Shown here: in pieces, positions 15,082 through 22,301 of the stretch
How the letters are laid out: the number at the start of each line of letters is the position of its first letter
Position numbering within the stretch: position 1 is the first letter of the stretch
Assembly (NCBI GenBank): GCA_964464755.1
Contig: CAYXGZ010000008.1
Span: 13,800 to 77,799, forward strand
Direction: 5' to 3'
Source: CAYXGZ01 sp964464755
GTDB lineage: Bacteria > Planctomycetota > MHYJ01 > JACPRB01
DNA length: 64,000 nt
Translations under genes and position numbers: made by a program
The notes under the pieces: generated by a model
The model's database searches: none
Told to the model about the DNA's origin: nothing
Seen by the model: the letters and a program-made list of their open reading frames with translations, nothing else

Positions 15082-16359
15082 ATGAAATTCCTGTTCGTGT
15101 CGAAGTGGGGCCTGGTGCACGACCTTGCCTGGTCGGTCCTCAAGGAGGGCCACGAGGTCCGGTACTGGATCGGCTCGAAGCCCGACAAGGACGTCGCCGA
15201 CGGCTTCGTGCCCAAGGTGGACGACTGGGAGCCGAGCAAGGACTGGGCGGACGTGATCGTCTTCGACGACAGCGGCTGGGGCAACGTCCCCGAGCGCCTG
15301 CGCAAGGAGGGGCGGGCCGTCATCGGCGGCTCCGCGTACGGCGACCGCCTCGAGGACGACCGAGACTTCGCCCAGGAGGAGATGAAGGCCGCGGGCATGA
15401 CGATCCTGCCGAAGTGGGATTTCGACAGCTTCGACGCGGCGATCGAGTTCCTCCGGGCCAACCCCGACCGCTACGTGGTCAAGCCCAACGGCCGGGCCCA
15501 GAACGAGAAGGTCCTGTCCTTCGTCGGGCAGGAGGATGACGGGCGCGACGTCGTCACGATGCTGGAGCGCTACCGCAAGGGCTGGTCCACGCGCCTGAGG
15601 AGCTTCCAGGTCCAGAAGTACGCGGCGGGCGTCGAGGTCGCCGTCGGCGCGTTCTTCAACGGCAAGGAGTTCACGCGCCCCTGCCACGTCAACTTCGAGC
15701 ACAAGCGGATGTTCAACGACGACATCGGCCCCTCCACGGGCGAGATGGGCACGAGCTCGTTCTGGGCGGACGACCCGCCGATCTTCCGCGATACCCTCGT
15801 GAAGTTCCGCGACCGCCTCGCCGCGGGCGGCTACACGGGCTACTTCGACGTGAACTGCATCGCGAACTCCCGCGGCATCTTCCCGCTCGAGTTCACGCCG
15901 CGCTTCGGCTACCCGACGCTGAACCTGCAGATCGAGGGCGTGCTCTCGAAGTGGGGCGAGTTCCTCGCGGCCCTGGGCCGGGGCCAGGAGGCGCCGCTGC
16001 GGACGAAGAAGGGCTTCCAGGTGGCCGTGGTGGTGGCCGTGCCGCCGTTCCCCTTCGAGGACGCGCAGGCCTTCCAGAAGTACTCCGAGGACGCGCCCGT
16101 CGTCTTCAAGCGGCCGACCACGGAGGGCGTCCACCCGGCCGACATCAAGCTCGTGGACGGGGACTGGCGCCTCTGCGGGTCGAGCGGCTACGCGCTCGTG
16201 GTGACGGGGGCGGGCTCGACGATGGACGACGCGCGCCGCGAGGCCTACTCGCGGATCCGGAACCTCACGATCCCGAACATGTTCTACCGGACCGACATCG
16301 GGGAGCGCTGGCACCGCGACGGCGACCTGCTCCAGACGTGGGGCATCCTCAGCCGCTGA
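15082..16359 (+). CDS. PurD-like ATP-grasp protein (phosphoribosylamine-glycine ligase family)
   Basis: 425 residues, the length of PurD. The C-terminal domain (SGYALVVTGAGSTMDDARREA, about 373-394) is a clear match to the PurD C-domain and the middle has ATP-grasp features (VVKPNGR near 140, PLEFTPRFGYP near 270). The N-terminus, however, reads FLFVSKWGLVHDLAW and lacks the GNGGREH loop that binds phosphoribosylamine. It could be a diverged GAR synthetase or a PurD paralogue ligating another amine. No pur gene is adjacent; purH lies 34 kb away. Confidence 0.72.
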   Translation: MKFLFVSKWGLVHDLAWSVLKEGHEVRYWIGSKPDKDVADGFVPKVDDWEPSKDWADVIVFDDSGWGNVPERLRKEGRAVIGGSAYGDRLEDDRDFAQEEMKAAGMTILPKWDFDSFDAAIEFLRANPDRYVVKPNGRAQNEKVLSFVGQEDDGRDVVTMLERYRKGWSTRLRSFQVQKYAAGVEVAVGAFFNGKEFTRPCHVNFEHKRMFNDDIGPSTGEMGTSSFWADDPPIFRDTLVKFRDRLAAGGYTGYFDVNCIANSRGIFPLEFTPRFGYPTLNLQIEGVLSKWGEFLAALGRGQEAPLRTKKGFQVAVVVAVPPFPFEDAQAFQKYSEDAPVVFKRPTTEGVHPADIKLVDGDWRLCGSSGYALVVTGAGSTMDDARREAYSRIRNLTIPNMFYRTDIGERWHRDGDLLQTWGILSR

Positions 16360-17298
16360 TCAGGGCAGCGGCTGGTCCGTGAGGCGCCGGGGCTGCTCGG
16401 CCTGGATCCCCCAGGTCATGGGCCTCGGGTAGGCCTTGAGGAGCTTCTCCGTCAGCCACGCGAAGGCCTCCTTGGGGTCGTCGCAGACCTTGAAGAGGTC
16501 GAGGTCGTTCGGGCTGATCGTCCCCCAGCGCACGAGCGCGTCCATGTCGAGGAAGTCCTCCCAGAACTTGCGCCCGTAGAGCAGGATCGGCAGCGGCCGG
16601 CCGATCTTCCGGGTCTGGACCAGCGTGAGCACCTCGAAGAGCTCGTCCATCGTGCCGAAGCCGCCCGGGAAGATCACCAGCGCCGCGGCCATGTAGACGA
16701 ACCAGAGCTTGCGCATGAAGAAGTAGTGGAACTCGAAGAGGAGCTCCGGGCTGATGTACGGGTTGCCCGACTCCTCGCGCGGCAGGCTGATGGTCAGGCC
16801 GATCGACTTGCCGCCCGCCAGCTCGGTCGCGCCGCGGTTCGCGGCCTCCATGATCCCGGGGCCGCCGCCCGAGCAGATGGTGAAGCGGTTCTTCTCCGGC
16901 AGGCCCTTGGCCCAGGACGTGAGCAGGCGCGAGAGCTCCGCGGCCTCGTCGTAGTAGCGGGCGAGCTTCGAGGACGTGTGGAGGGCGTCGATCTCGTCCT
17001 GCAGCGCCGCCGCCGCGCGGCCCGTGGCGTTGCGCTTCTTCGCGAGCGCCTCCTCGAGCTGGGCGTGGATGACGGCGACCGGCTTCGCCCGGGCCGACCC
17101 GAAGAACACGATGGACTCGCGCACGCCGAGCCGCTGGAAGCGCTGGAGCGGCTCGAGGTACTCGCAGAGCATGCGGATCACCCGCGCGTCGCGGCTCTTG
17201 AGGAAGCCGAGGTTCTCGTACGCCTTCCGGGACTTCCGGGCGGCGGGCTCGCCGCCGTTCGAATCGCGGGGAGGGACGGGGATCTTGCGGGTGGGCAT
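16360..17298 (-). CDS. LOG-family Rossmann-fold protein
   Basis: 312 residues. Signature GGGPGIMEAANRGA and PGGFGTMDE are the nucleotide-binding and catalytic motifs of the LOG family (cytokinin-riboside 5'-monophosphate phosphoribohydrolase; often mis-annotated lysine decarboxylase). LOG enzymes split nucleoside 5'-monophosphates into base and ribose 5-phosphate. An N-terminal helical extension of about 120 residues precedes the core, as in long bacterial PpnN-like proteins. It starts 11 nt after the metalloprotease-lipoprotein gene and is probably in one operon with it. Confidence 0.85.
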   Translation of the reverse strand: MPTRKIPVPPRDSNGGEPAARKSRKAYENLGFLKSRDARVIRMLCEYLEPLQRFQRLGVRESIVFFGSARAKPVAVIHAQLEEALAKKRNATGRAAAALQDEIDALHTSSKLARYYDEAAELSRLLTSWAKGLPEKNRFTICSGGGPGIMEAANRGATELAGGKSIGLTISLPREESGNPYISPELLFEFHYFFMRKLWFVYMAAALVIFPGGFGTMDELFEVLTLVQTRKIGRPLPILLYGRKFWEDFLDMDALVRWGTISPNDLDLFKVCDDPKEAFAWLTEKLLKAYPRPMTWGIQAEQPRRLTDQPLP

Positions 17299-17309
17299 GG
17301 AGGCGTTCC

Positions 17310-18056
17310 TCAGGGGGTGTCGGTGTACTCGACGGCGGGATCGGGGGCCGGGGCGGGGGCGACGTTCGTGTTCGCGTGGGCGAACGCGGGGTAGTCGGCG
17401 ATGATCTGCTGCCAGCACGACGTGGGCTGGCTGGCCTGCGAGAGGTGGTTGTCCGAGTCGCACCAGCGCAGGGGCGTGTAGCTCAGGTCCATCACGCACG
17501 CGGGGTCCTGGGGGGCCGAGGCGTACTCGTCCACGAGCAGGGGCCCGGGGGCCCAGCTCAAGACGAAGGTGAAGTGCCCCAGCTCGTGGACCAGGGTCGT
17601 GTTCGGGAAGTTGTCGGGCAGGCCCATGAAGCGGCCGTTGCGCCCCTGGGGGATGGCGACGTAGCCGCTGCCCGGCCCGTTGAAGCTCGCGGCGGGCCAG
17701 ACCATCACGTCGACGGTCGACGTGTCGATCGACGCGTACTGGCTGCTCGTGCTCCCCGGCGCCTTGTTGTCCGAGATCCGGATGCGGTCGATCCGCACCT
17801 GGCCCTCGGTCACGTTCCAGAGCGACTGGTTCGCCGTGACGAACTTCGCGTAGAGGGCCTGGAGCTGCGCGAGCGAGGCGTTCTCCGAGTAGCCGACGTT
17901 GAAGGCGACGAGGATCGGGGGCGGGGTCCCCGCCGGGGCCAGGGACTCGTGGACCGTCGGGCCGGCGGGCGGCGCCGGGCTGTCGTGGTGCTTCTTCTTC
18001 CCGCACGCGGGGAGGAGCACGACGGCGAGCAGGGCCAGCCCGAGGCGGGATCTCAC
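17310..18056 (-). CDS. Lipoprotein zinc metalloprotease resembling CLCA N-terminal domain
   Basis: 248 residues, GTG start. Lipobox LLPAC (Cys18). HELGH (157-161) gives the HExxH zinc site. After it come DEY (176-178), CVMD (187-190), WCD (198-200), DNH and SCWQQI, a pattern like the animal and bacterial CLCA proteins (HExxH, DEY, a Cys-x-M segment, FCD...NxH, a C-x-W-x-x-I end). CLCA proteins are self-cleaving zinc proteases; here only the protease part is present, with no von Willebrand A domain. TATAAT lies 6 nt before the GTG. Enzymatic activity is inferred, not shown. Confidence 0.72.
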   Translation of the reverse strand: MRSRLGLALLAVVLLPACGKKKHHDSPAPPAGPTVHESLAPAGTPPPILVAFNVGYSENASLAQLQALYAKFVTANQSLWNVTEGQVRIDRIRISDNKAPGSTSSQYASIDTSTVDVMVWPAASFNGPGSGYVAIPQGRNGRFMGLPDNFPNTTLVHELGHFTFVLSWAPGPLLVDEYASAPQDPACVMDLSYTPLRWCDSDNHLSQASQPTSCWQQIIADYPAFAHANTNVAPAPAPDPAVEYTDTP

Positions 18057-18062
18057 GGGCCG

Positions 18063-18068
18063 ATTATA
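18063..18068 (-). promoter_or_regulatory. -10 box (TATAAT) of metalloprotease lipoprotein gene
   Basis: Perfect TATAAT on the minus strand, exactly 6 nt before the GTG. The transcript would start on the start codon itself. No Shine-Dalgarno site. The box touches the stop codon of the preceding minus-strand gene. Confidence 0.65.
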
Positions 18069-19247
18069 TCACCGCGCCTCGAGCGTGCCGACGTCGACGG
18101 TTCCCTCCTCGGGCAGCTCGACGACCGCTGCGGGCCCGTCATCCGCCATCACCCTCCAGGTGCCGGGCATCAGCCCCTCGAGGACGAAGGTCCCGTCCTC
18201 GCCGGGGGGAAGGCGGTGGATGCTCTCCGGACCGGAGGCCTGGACGACGCGGGCTCCCGGCGCCCGGCCGCGGAGCCGGCCGGGGCGCAGCAGCTCGAGG
18301 ACCATGCCGTCGCCCGGGCCGGGGCGGCGATGCAGCCGCTGCACGTAGCCCTCGGCCTGCACCAGGACGGTGAGGGGCCCGGGGTCGAGGCCTCCCAGGA
18401 CGAAGCCGCCGTCCGGGCCGGACCGGGCCTCCTGCTCGTAGGCCGTTCCCTGCGACGCCTTGACGCGGGCGCCCGGGATCGGCGAGCCGTCGCGGCGCCG
18501 GACGGTGCCGGAGATCCCGGCCCCCGCCTCGAGCACGAGGCGGCGCGAGGTCGGCCCCTCGAGCAGCCCGAGCGTCTCCTCGTGCGGCCGGCCGAGGGGA
18601 TGGCGGACGAGGAGGTGGACGCGCTGGTCGGCGGGCAGGGCGTCCAGCCGGGCCCGGCCCGAGTCGTCGGTCACCGCGCTTCGCAGGGCGGGGCCGAGCC
18701 GTCCATACTCGGTGCCCGCGACGGAGATCCAGGCCTCCACGCTCGCGCCGGCCGCGGGACCGGAGGCGACGAGGACCTCGACGTCGAGCGCGATCCCGGG
18801 GACGGGGAGCAGGCGGACCTCGGCGGTCTCCCCGGGAAGCACGAGGGCGTCGGCGAAGGCGGGGCCGAGCCCCGCGGGCTCGCAGGCGACCCGGTACCGG
18901 CCCGGCGGCAGGTCCCGGAACTCGAAGTAGCCCAGCATGTCCGTCCGCCCTCTTCTCACGGTCGGGGCCGTGACGAACCCGCCGTCGCGGGCGAGGTCGA
19001 GTGTCCCCACGGCGACTTCCGCCCCAGCGACCGGCGTGGCGGCGGCGACGTGCCCCGTGATCCGTCCCGCGGTTCGGGCGGGCGGGGATGCCGGCGGCGT
19101 GGGACGGGCCGGCGGCGGCGTGGCCGCGCGCGGGGCGGGGGAGGCGGGGCCCGGGAGCGCGGGCCCGGGGGCCGGCATCCCGCGTGGCCCGAGGAGGGCG
19201 ACGAGGAGGACGGCGGCCAGGGCCGCGGGGACGAGGAGCCGCTTCAC
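18069..19247 (-). CDS. Secreted protein with carboxypeptidase-regulatory-like repeats
   Basis: 392 residues, GTG start. An N-terminal hydrophobic segment (KRLLVPAALAAVLLVALLG) works as signal peptide or anchor, followed by a Pro/Ala-rich linker. The rest holds at least four beta-sandwich repeats of the carboxypeptidase regulatory type, seen as GxV...AxV and GYFEFRDLPPGRYRV, GGFVLGGLDPGPLTV, GTFVLEGLMPGTWRV. Such domains usually mediate binding at the cell surface. No catalytic domain. Expression from a TACGAT box 6 nt before the start is likely. Confidence 0.82.
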   Translation of the reverse strand: MKRLLVPAALAAVLLVALLGPRGMPAPGPALPGPASPAPRAATPPPARPTPPASPPARTAGRITGHVAAATPVAGAEVAVGTLDLARDGGFVTAPTVRRGRTDMLGYFEFRDLPPGRYRVACEPAGLGPAFADALVLPGETAEVRLLPVPGIALDVEVLVASGPAAGASVEAWISVAGTEYGRLGPALRSAVTDDSGRARLDALPADQRVHLLVRHPLGRPHEETLGLLEGPTSRRLVLEAGAGISGTVRRRDGSPIPGARVKASQGTAYEQEARSGPDGGFVLGGLDPGPLTVLVQAEGYVQRLHRRPGPGDGMVLELLRPGRLRGRAPGARVVQASGPESIHRLPPGEDGTFVLEGLMPGTWRVMADDGPAAVVELPEEGTVDVGTLEAR

Positions 19248-19253
19248 CGGGGC

Positions 19254-19259
19254 ATCGTA
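19254..19259 (-). promoter_or_regulatory. -10 box (TACGAT) of carboxypeptidase-regulatory-like gene
   Basis: TACGAT on the minus strand ends 6 nt before the GTG at 19247. It lies where the -35 of the divergent plus-strand promoter should be, so the two promoters overlap in a 45-nt spacer. Confidence 0.5.
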
Positions 19260-19277
19260 GCACGGACGGATCCCGGG

Positions 19278-19283
19278 TATAAT
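19278..19283 (+). promoter_or_regulatory. -10 box (TATAAT) of SurA-like gene
   Basis: Perfect TATAAT, preceded by GGG, 9 nt before the ATG at 19293; no Shine-Dalgarno site. Predicts transcription starting 1-3 nt ahead of the start codon. Confidence 0.65.
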
Positions 19284-19292
19284 CCCGGCCCC

Positions 19293-20246
19293 ATGGCAGC
19301 CAAAGGCGCGGTCGGGATCGTCGTGTTCGCCCTGGTCCTCGTGGTCGCGGCGGTGGTGGGGCTCATTCTCTGGGTCGCCCCGGACCACGCGGTCGTGATC
19401 CCGAGCATCGATCCCGTCCGCAACACCGAGGTCATCGGCCGCGTCGGGAATTTCGAGATCACCCGCTTCCACCTCACGATGAAGCGCGAGACGGAGAAGG
19501 CGAAGAGCGGGGAACCGGACAAGATCATGCCCGACCACGGGCTGTTCCGTGAGCTGCTGGACTCGGCCATCGAGGAGGAGATCCTCCGGAAGTACAAGTT
19601 CGAGATCACGCCGGACCTCCTGGCCAAGGAGCGGGCCCGGGTCGACAAGGAGACCATGGAGCCCGAGCGCCTCGCGAAGATGCAGCGCGTGTGCGCCCCC
19701 TACCCGGGCATCTACGATCGCGTCGTCCTCCGGCCCCTGATCACGAACCGGATGATCTACCAGCTCCTGAACTTCAACGAGGAGATCCAGGCCGAGGCCT
19801 ACGCGAAGGCCCGCGCCATCTACGAGCGGGCGAAGCAGGACCCGACCTACCTGGCCGTCGAGGGGGCGGGCCAGCCGTCCGGTGCCTACCAGAAGTTCTC
19901 CCCGAACGTGCTGCCGCCCCGCGAGCCCCCCGGGTCCGAGGAGATGCACCGGCGGCGGATGCGGGACTTCATCAAGGCGAAGCTCGATCGGGTCGCGCCC
20001 GGCGGCGTCATCCTCCTCGACGAGATGGGGGGCCTCGCGATCGTCCGCCTCATCTCCCGCGACGGGGAGGACGGCGAGTACGAGATCCTCAGCGTGCCCA
20101 AGCGCACCCACGACTCCTGGATGCGGGAGCAGCTCAAGTCGATCCGTTTCGAGGTCCTCGATCCGGCCATCCGGAAGGAGCTCATGGAGAAGGGCAAGGG
20201 AAACCCCGTCCTCGACCGCCTGATCGAGCTCCAGAACGGGAAATGA
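19293..20246 (+). CDS. Membrane-anchored SurA/parvulin-related protein
   Basis: 317 residues. One N-terminal TM helix (about 5-29), then VIGRVGNFEITRFHL, the pattern with which SurA/PrsA/PpiD N-domains begin, and a long helical chaperone-like part (ELLDSAIEEEILRKYKFEIT). A short region near the C-terminus (GGVILLDEMGGLAIVRLIS) recalls the last strands of a parvulin prolyl isomerase, but a full isomerase domain is not obvious. Likely an envelope folding factor. The stop overlaps the next gene's ATG by 4 nt, so the two are coupled. Confidence 0.5.
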   Translation: MAAKGAVGIVVFALVLVVAAVVGLILWVAPDHAVVIPSIDPVRNTEVIGRVGNFEITRFHLTMKRETEKAKSGEPDKIMPDHGLFRELLDSAIEEEILRKYKFEITPDLLAKERARVDKETMEPERLAKMQRVCAPYPGIYDRVVLRPLITNRMIYQLLNFNEEIQAEAYAKARAIYERAKQDPTYLAVEGAGQPSGAYQKFSPNVLPPREPPGSEEMHRRRMRDFIKAKLDRVAPGGVILLDEMGGLAIVRLISRDGEDGEYEILSVPKRTHDSWMREQLKSIRFEVLDPAIRKELMEKGKGNPVLDRLIELQNGK

Positions 20247-21613
20247 AGCCCGTCGTCGTCCTCGACGTGGTCGGCCTGACCCCCTCGCTCCTCGCGCACG
20301 CCCCCCGGATCTCCGCGCTCTCCGCGACGGGCTTCCGGGCCCCGCTGGGCACGGTGCTGCCCGCGGTCACCTGCTCCGCGCAGTCCACGTTCCTCACCGG
20401 CCGGCTCCCGCGCGAGCACGGCGTCGTCGGCAACGGCTGGTACGTCCGCGAGCAGGCCGAGGTCGCCTTCTGGAAGCAGTCGGCGGGCCTCGTCTCGGGC
20501 GAGCGGCCCTGGGAGGCGGGGCGGGCCCGAGACCGCTCCTTCACCTGCGCCCAGCTCTTCTGGTGGTTCAACATGTACGGCGGGGCGGACTGGTCGGTGA
20601 CGCCGCGGCCCGCGTACCCCGCCGACGGCCGCAAGATCCCGGACATCTACGCGGAGCCGCCGGAGCTGAGGCGCGAGCTCAACGCGGAGCTCGGGCCGTC
20701 CCCGCTCTTCCAGTTCGGGGGCCCCGGCGCGTCGATCGCCTCGCCGGCGTGGCTCGCCCCCGCCGCGGGCCGGGTCATCCGCGCGACGCGCCCGACGCTG
20801 TCGCTCGTGTACCTCCCGCACCTCGACTACGACCTCCAGCGCGTCGGCCCCGCCCACCCGTCGATCCCGGGGCGGGTCCGCGAGGTGGACGCCGAGGCCG
20901 GCCGGGTCATCGACGCGGCGCGGGACATCGGCGCCGAGGTGATCGTGCTCTCGGAGTACGGGATCACGGCGGTCTCCGGCCCCGTGCACCTCAACCGCGC
21001 GCTGCGCGAGGGGGGCTTCCTCCGCGTCCAGGAGGTGCTCGACCGCTGGGAGATCCTCGACGCGGGGGCCTCGCGGGCCTTCGCGGTGGCCGACCACCAG
21101 GTGGCGCACGTGTACGTCCGCGACGAGGCCGACCTCGCCGCCGTGAAGGGGCTCCTCGAGCGCACGCCGGGCGTCGCGCGCGTGCTCGACGCGGAGGGGA
21201 AGCGCGGGGCGGGGCTCGACCACCCGCGGGCCGGGGACCTCGTCGCGCTGGCCGCGCCGGACCGCTGGTTCACCTACTACTTCTGGATGGACGACGCGAA
21301 AGCGCCGGACTACGCGCGCACCGTGGACATCCACCGCAAGCCGGGTTACGACCCCGTCGAGCTCTTCCTCGACCCGGCGATCCCGCTGCCGAAGCTGAAG
21401 ATCGCCGGCAAGCTGCTCCGGAAGGCGCTGGGGTTCCGGTACCTCATGGACGTGATCCCGCTCGACGCGGCGCTCGTGAAGGGCTCGCACGGGCTGCTGC
21501 CGGCGCGGGACGAGGACGGGCCGGTGCTGCTGTCGACGTCGACGGCGGGCGCCGCGGACCGCGTGGCCGCGACGGGCGTGAAGGACCTGCTGCTGCGGAC
21601 GATCTTCGGGTGA
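20243..21613 (+). CDS. Alkaline-phosphatase-superfamily phosphodiesterase (nucleotide pyrophosphatase type)
   Basis: 456 residues, ATG in an ATGA overlap with the previous gene. The start VVVLDVVGLTP gives the first metal Asp; the nucleophile Thr lies in LPAVTCSAQSTFLTG; HLDYDLQRVGP and later VLSEYGITAV supply further metal ligands, and a His late in VDIHRKPGYDP completes the set. These are features of the type I phosphodiesterase/nucleotide pyrophosphatase branch. No signal peptide, so it acts in the cytoplasm. It hydrolyses a phosphodiester or phosphate ester whose identity cannot be told. Confidence 0.85.
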   Translation: MKPVVVLDVVGLTPSLLAHAPRISALSATGFRAPLGTVLPAVTCSAQSTFLTGRLPREHGVVGNGWYVREQAEVAFWKQSAGLVSGERPWEAGRARDRSFTCAQLFWWFNMYGGADWSVTPRPAYPADGRKIPDIYAEPPELRRELNAELGPSPLFQFGGPGASIASPAWLAPAAGRVIRATRPTLSLVYLPHLDYDLQRVGPAHPSIPGRVREVDAEAGRVIDAARDIGAEVIVLSEYGITAVSGPVHLNRALREGGFLRVQEVLDRWEILDAGASRAFAVADHQVAHVYVRDEADLAAVKGLLERTPGVARVLDAEGKRGAGLDHPRAGDLVALAAPDRWFTYYFWMDDAKAPDYARTVDIHRKPGYDPVELFLDPAIPLPKLKIAGKLLRKALGFRYLMDVIPLDAALVKGSHGLLPARDEDGPVLLSTSTAGAADRVAATGVKDLLLRTIFG

Positions 21614-21644
21614 AAAAAGTGGGGCCGGCCTTCCGGCCGGCCCC
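21613..21644 (-). terminator. Rho-independent terminator of the minus-strand non-coding RNA
   Basis: A perfect 10-bp stem (21621-21630 with 21635-21644, arm GGGGCCGGCC) with a TTCC loop is followed on the minus strand by AC and then six T (21618-21613). On the plus strand no T-tract follows, so it is oriented for minus-strand transcription. Confidence 0.8.
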
Positions 21645-21887
21645 GGGACGTCCGTGCTGAGTGGCTCTCGTCAACTCCCGCGTACGGCGGGCTTCCTGCC
21701 AGGGTTGCCCCTCGCGGGACGGCCAGGCGAGAGCACGCCTGCCCTCACCGGGAGAGCCTCCTCGAACCGTGACTATTTCCCAAGCTGGACCACCTCCTCT
21801 CCCCCCGGGGGCGACCGCCTTCGGGTACGTCCGCGACGCTCCGTTGCGCCGCGGACGGCGTTCGTATTCGACCCCACGGAGTGGCTT
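21613..21887 (-). ncRNA. Structured non-coding RNA, about 275 nt, family not recognised
   Basis: The 328-nt space between two plus-strand genes holds a full minus-strand transcription unit: promoter, about 275 nt, terminator. No minus-strand reading frame of coding character fills it. Helices can be read directly: 21828-21835 with 21850-21857 (8 bp), and a three-way junction in which 21663-21669 pairs with 21752-21758 (7 bp) and encloses hairpins 21677-21682/21713-21718 and 21724-21729/21736-21741. I checked by eye for the conserved cores of RNase P RNA, tmRNA, SRP RNA and 6S RNA and found none convincing. It may be a diverged housekeeping RNA or a new family. Confidence 0.6.
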
Positions 21888-21892
21888 CCCCG

Positions 21893-21920
21893 AGTGTATC
21901 CCGAGCCCGGCCGCGCGCAA
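21893..21920 (-). promoter_or_regulatory. Promoter of non-coding RNA (TTGCGC, 16 nt, TACACT)
   Basis: Minus-strand -35 TTGCGC (21915-21920) and -10 TACACT (21893-21898) with a 16-nt spacer; predicted start near 21886. The same -35 hexamer is used by the acpP promoter at 60625-60630. Confidence 0.55.
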
Positions 21921-21926
21921 GGGCGA

Positions 21927-21932
21927 TAAGAT
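21927..21932 (+). promoter_or_regulatory. Probable -10 box (TAAGAT) of SUI1/YciH gene
   Basis: TAAGAT ends 9 nt before the GTG at 21942; the spacer is GC-rich with a GGGG run but no good Shine-Dalgarno distance. Fits the leaderless pattern. Confidence 0.4.
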
Positions 21933-21941
21933 GGGGACGCC

Positions 21942-22298
21942 GTGATCCCCATCCCCTGCCCGCAGTGCGGGAAGGTCCCGCCCCCGGCCTGCGCCTGCCC
22001 GCCGCTTCCGCCCGGTCCGCCGGAGCCCGCGCCCCCCGCCGCCCCGGCCCCGGTCGCGCGCAAGGAGATCATCAAGATCCGGCGGGAGAAGCGGGGGGGC
22101 GGCCGCGAGGTGACGATCCTCGAGGGCTTCTTCACGGGCAGCGTGGACGTCGAGGAACTCGCCCGCGACCTCAAGAAGCGCTGCGGGGCCGGGGGGTCGG
22201 CGAAGGGCGGGACGATCGAGCTGCAGGGCGACCGCCGGGCGGAGGCCGAGGCCTTCCTTGCCGAGCGGGGCTTCCGCTCGAAGCGGGCGGGCGGTTAG
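21942..22298 (+). CDS. SUI1/eIF1-family translation factor (YciH-like)
   Basis: 118 residues, GTG start. N-terminus has a possible zinc knuckle (CPQCGK and CACP) and a Pro-rich linker. From about 41 the SUI1 domain is clear: IKIRREKRGGGREVTILEG, ARDLKKRCGAGGSAKGG and a final ALU-type GDRRAEAEAFLAERGF. Eukaryotic eIF1 and E. coli YciH check start-codon selection; YciH has been linked to discrimination of initiation events and stress. Given the many predicted leaderless mRNAs in this genome, an initiation-fidelity factor is of interest. It converges on the large kinase gene, 3 nt away. Confidence 0.88.
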   Translation: MIPIPCPQCGKVPPPACACPPLPPGPPEPAPPAAPAPVARKEIIKIRREKRGGGREVTILEGFFTGSVDVEELARDLKKRCGAGGSAKGGTIELQGDRRAEAEAFLAERGFRSKRAGG

Positions 22299-22301
22299 CG
22301 G

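Noticed and set aside
21613..21887. Identification of the non-coding RNA as RNase P RNA, tmRNA, SRP RNA or 6S RNA
   Set aside because: I could not find the P4 core, tmRNA ends, the SRP GGAA apical loop context, or a single long 6S-like bulged hairpin. A covariance search could still overturn this.
21654..21945. Short plus-strand reading frames in the gap at 21.6-21.9 kb
   Set aside because: No start signal, no family, poor codon bias, and they coincide with a minus-strand promoter, helices and terminator.
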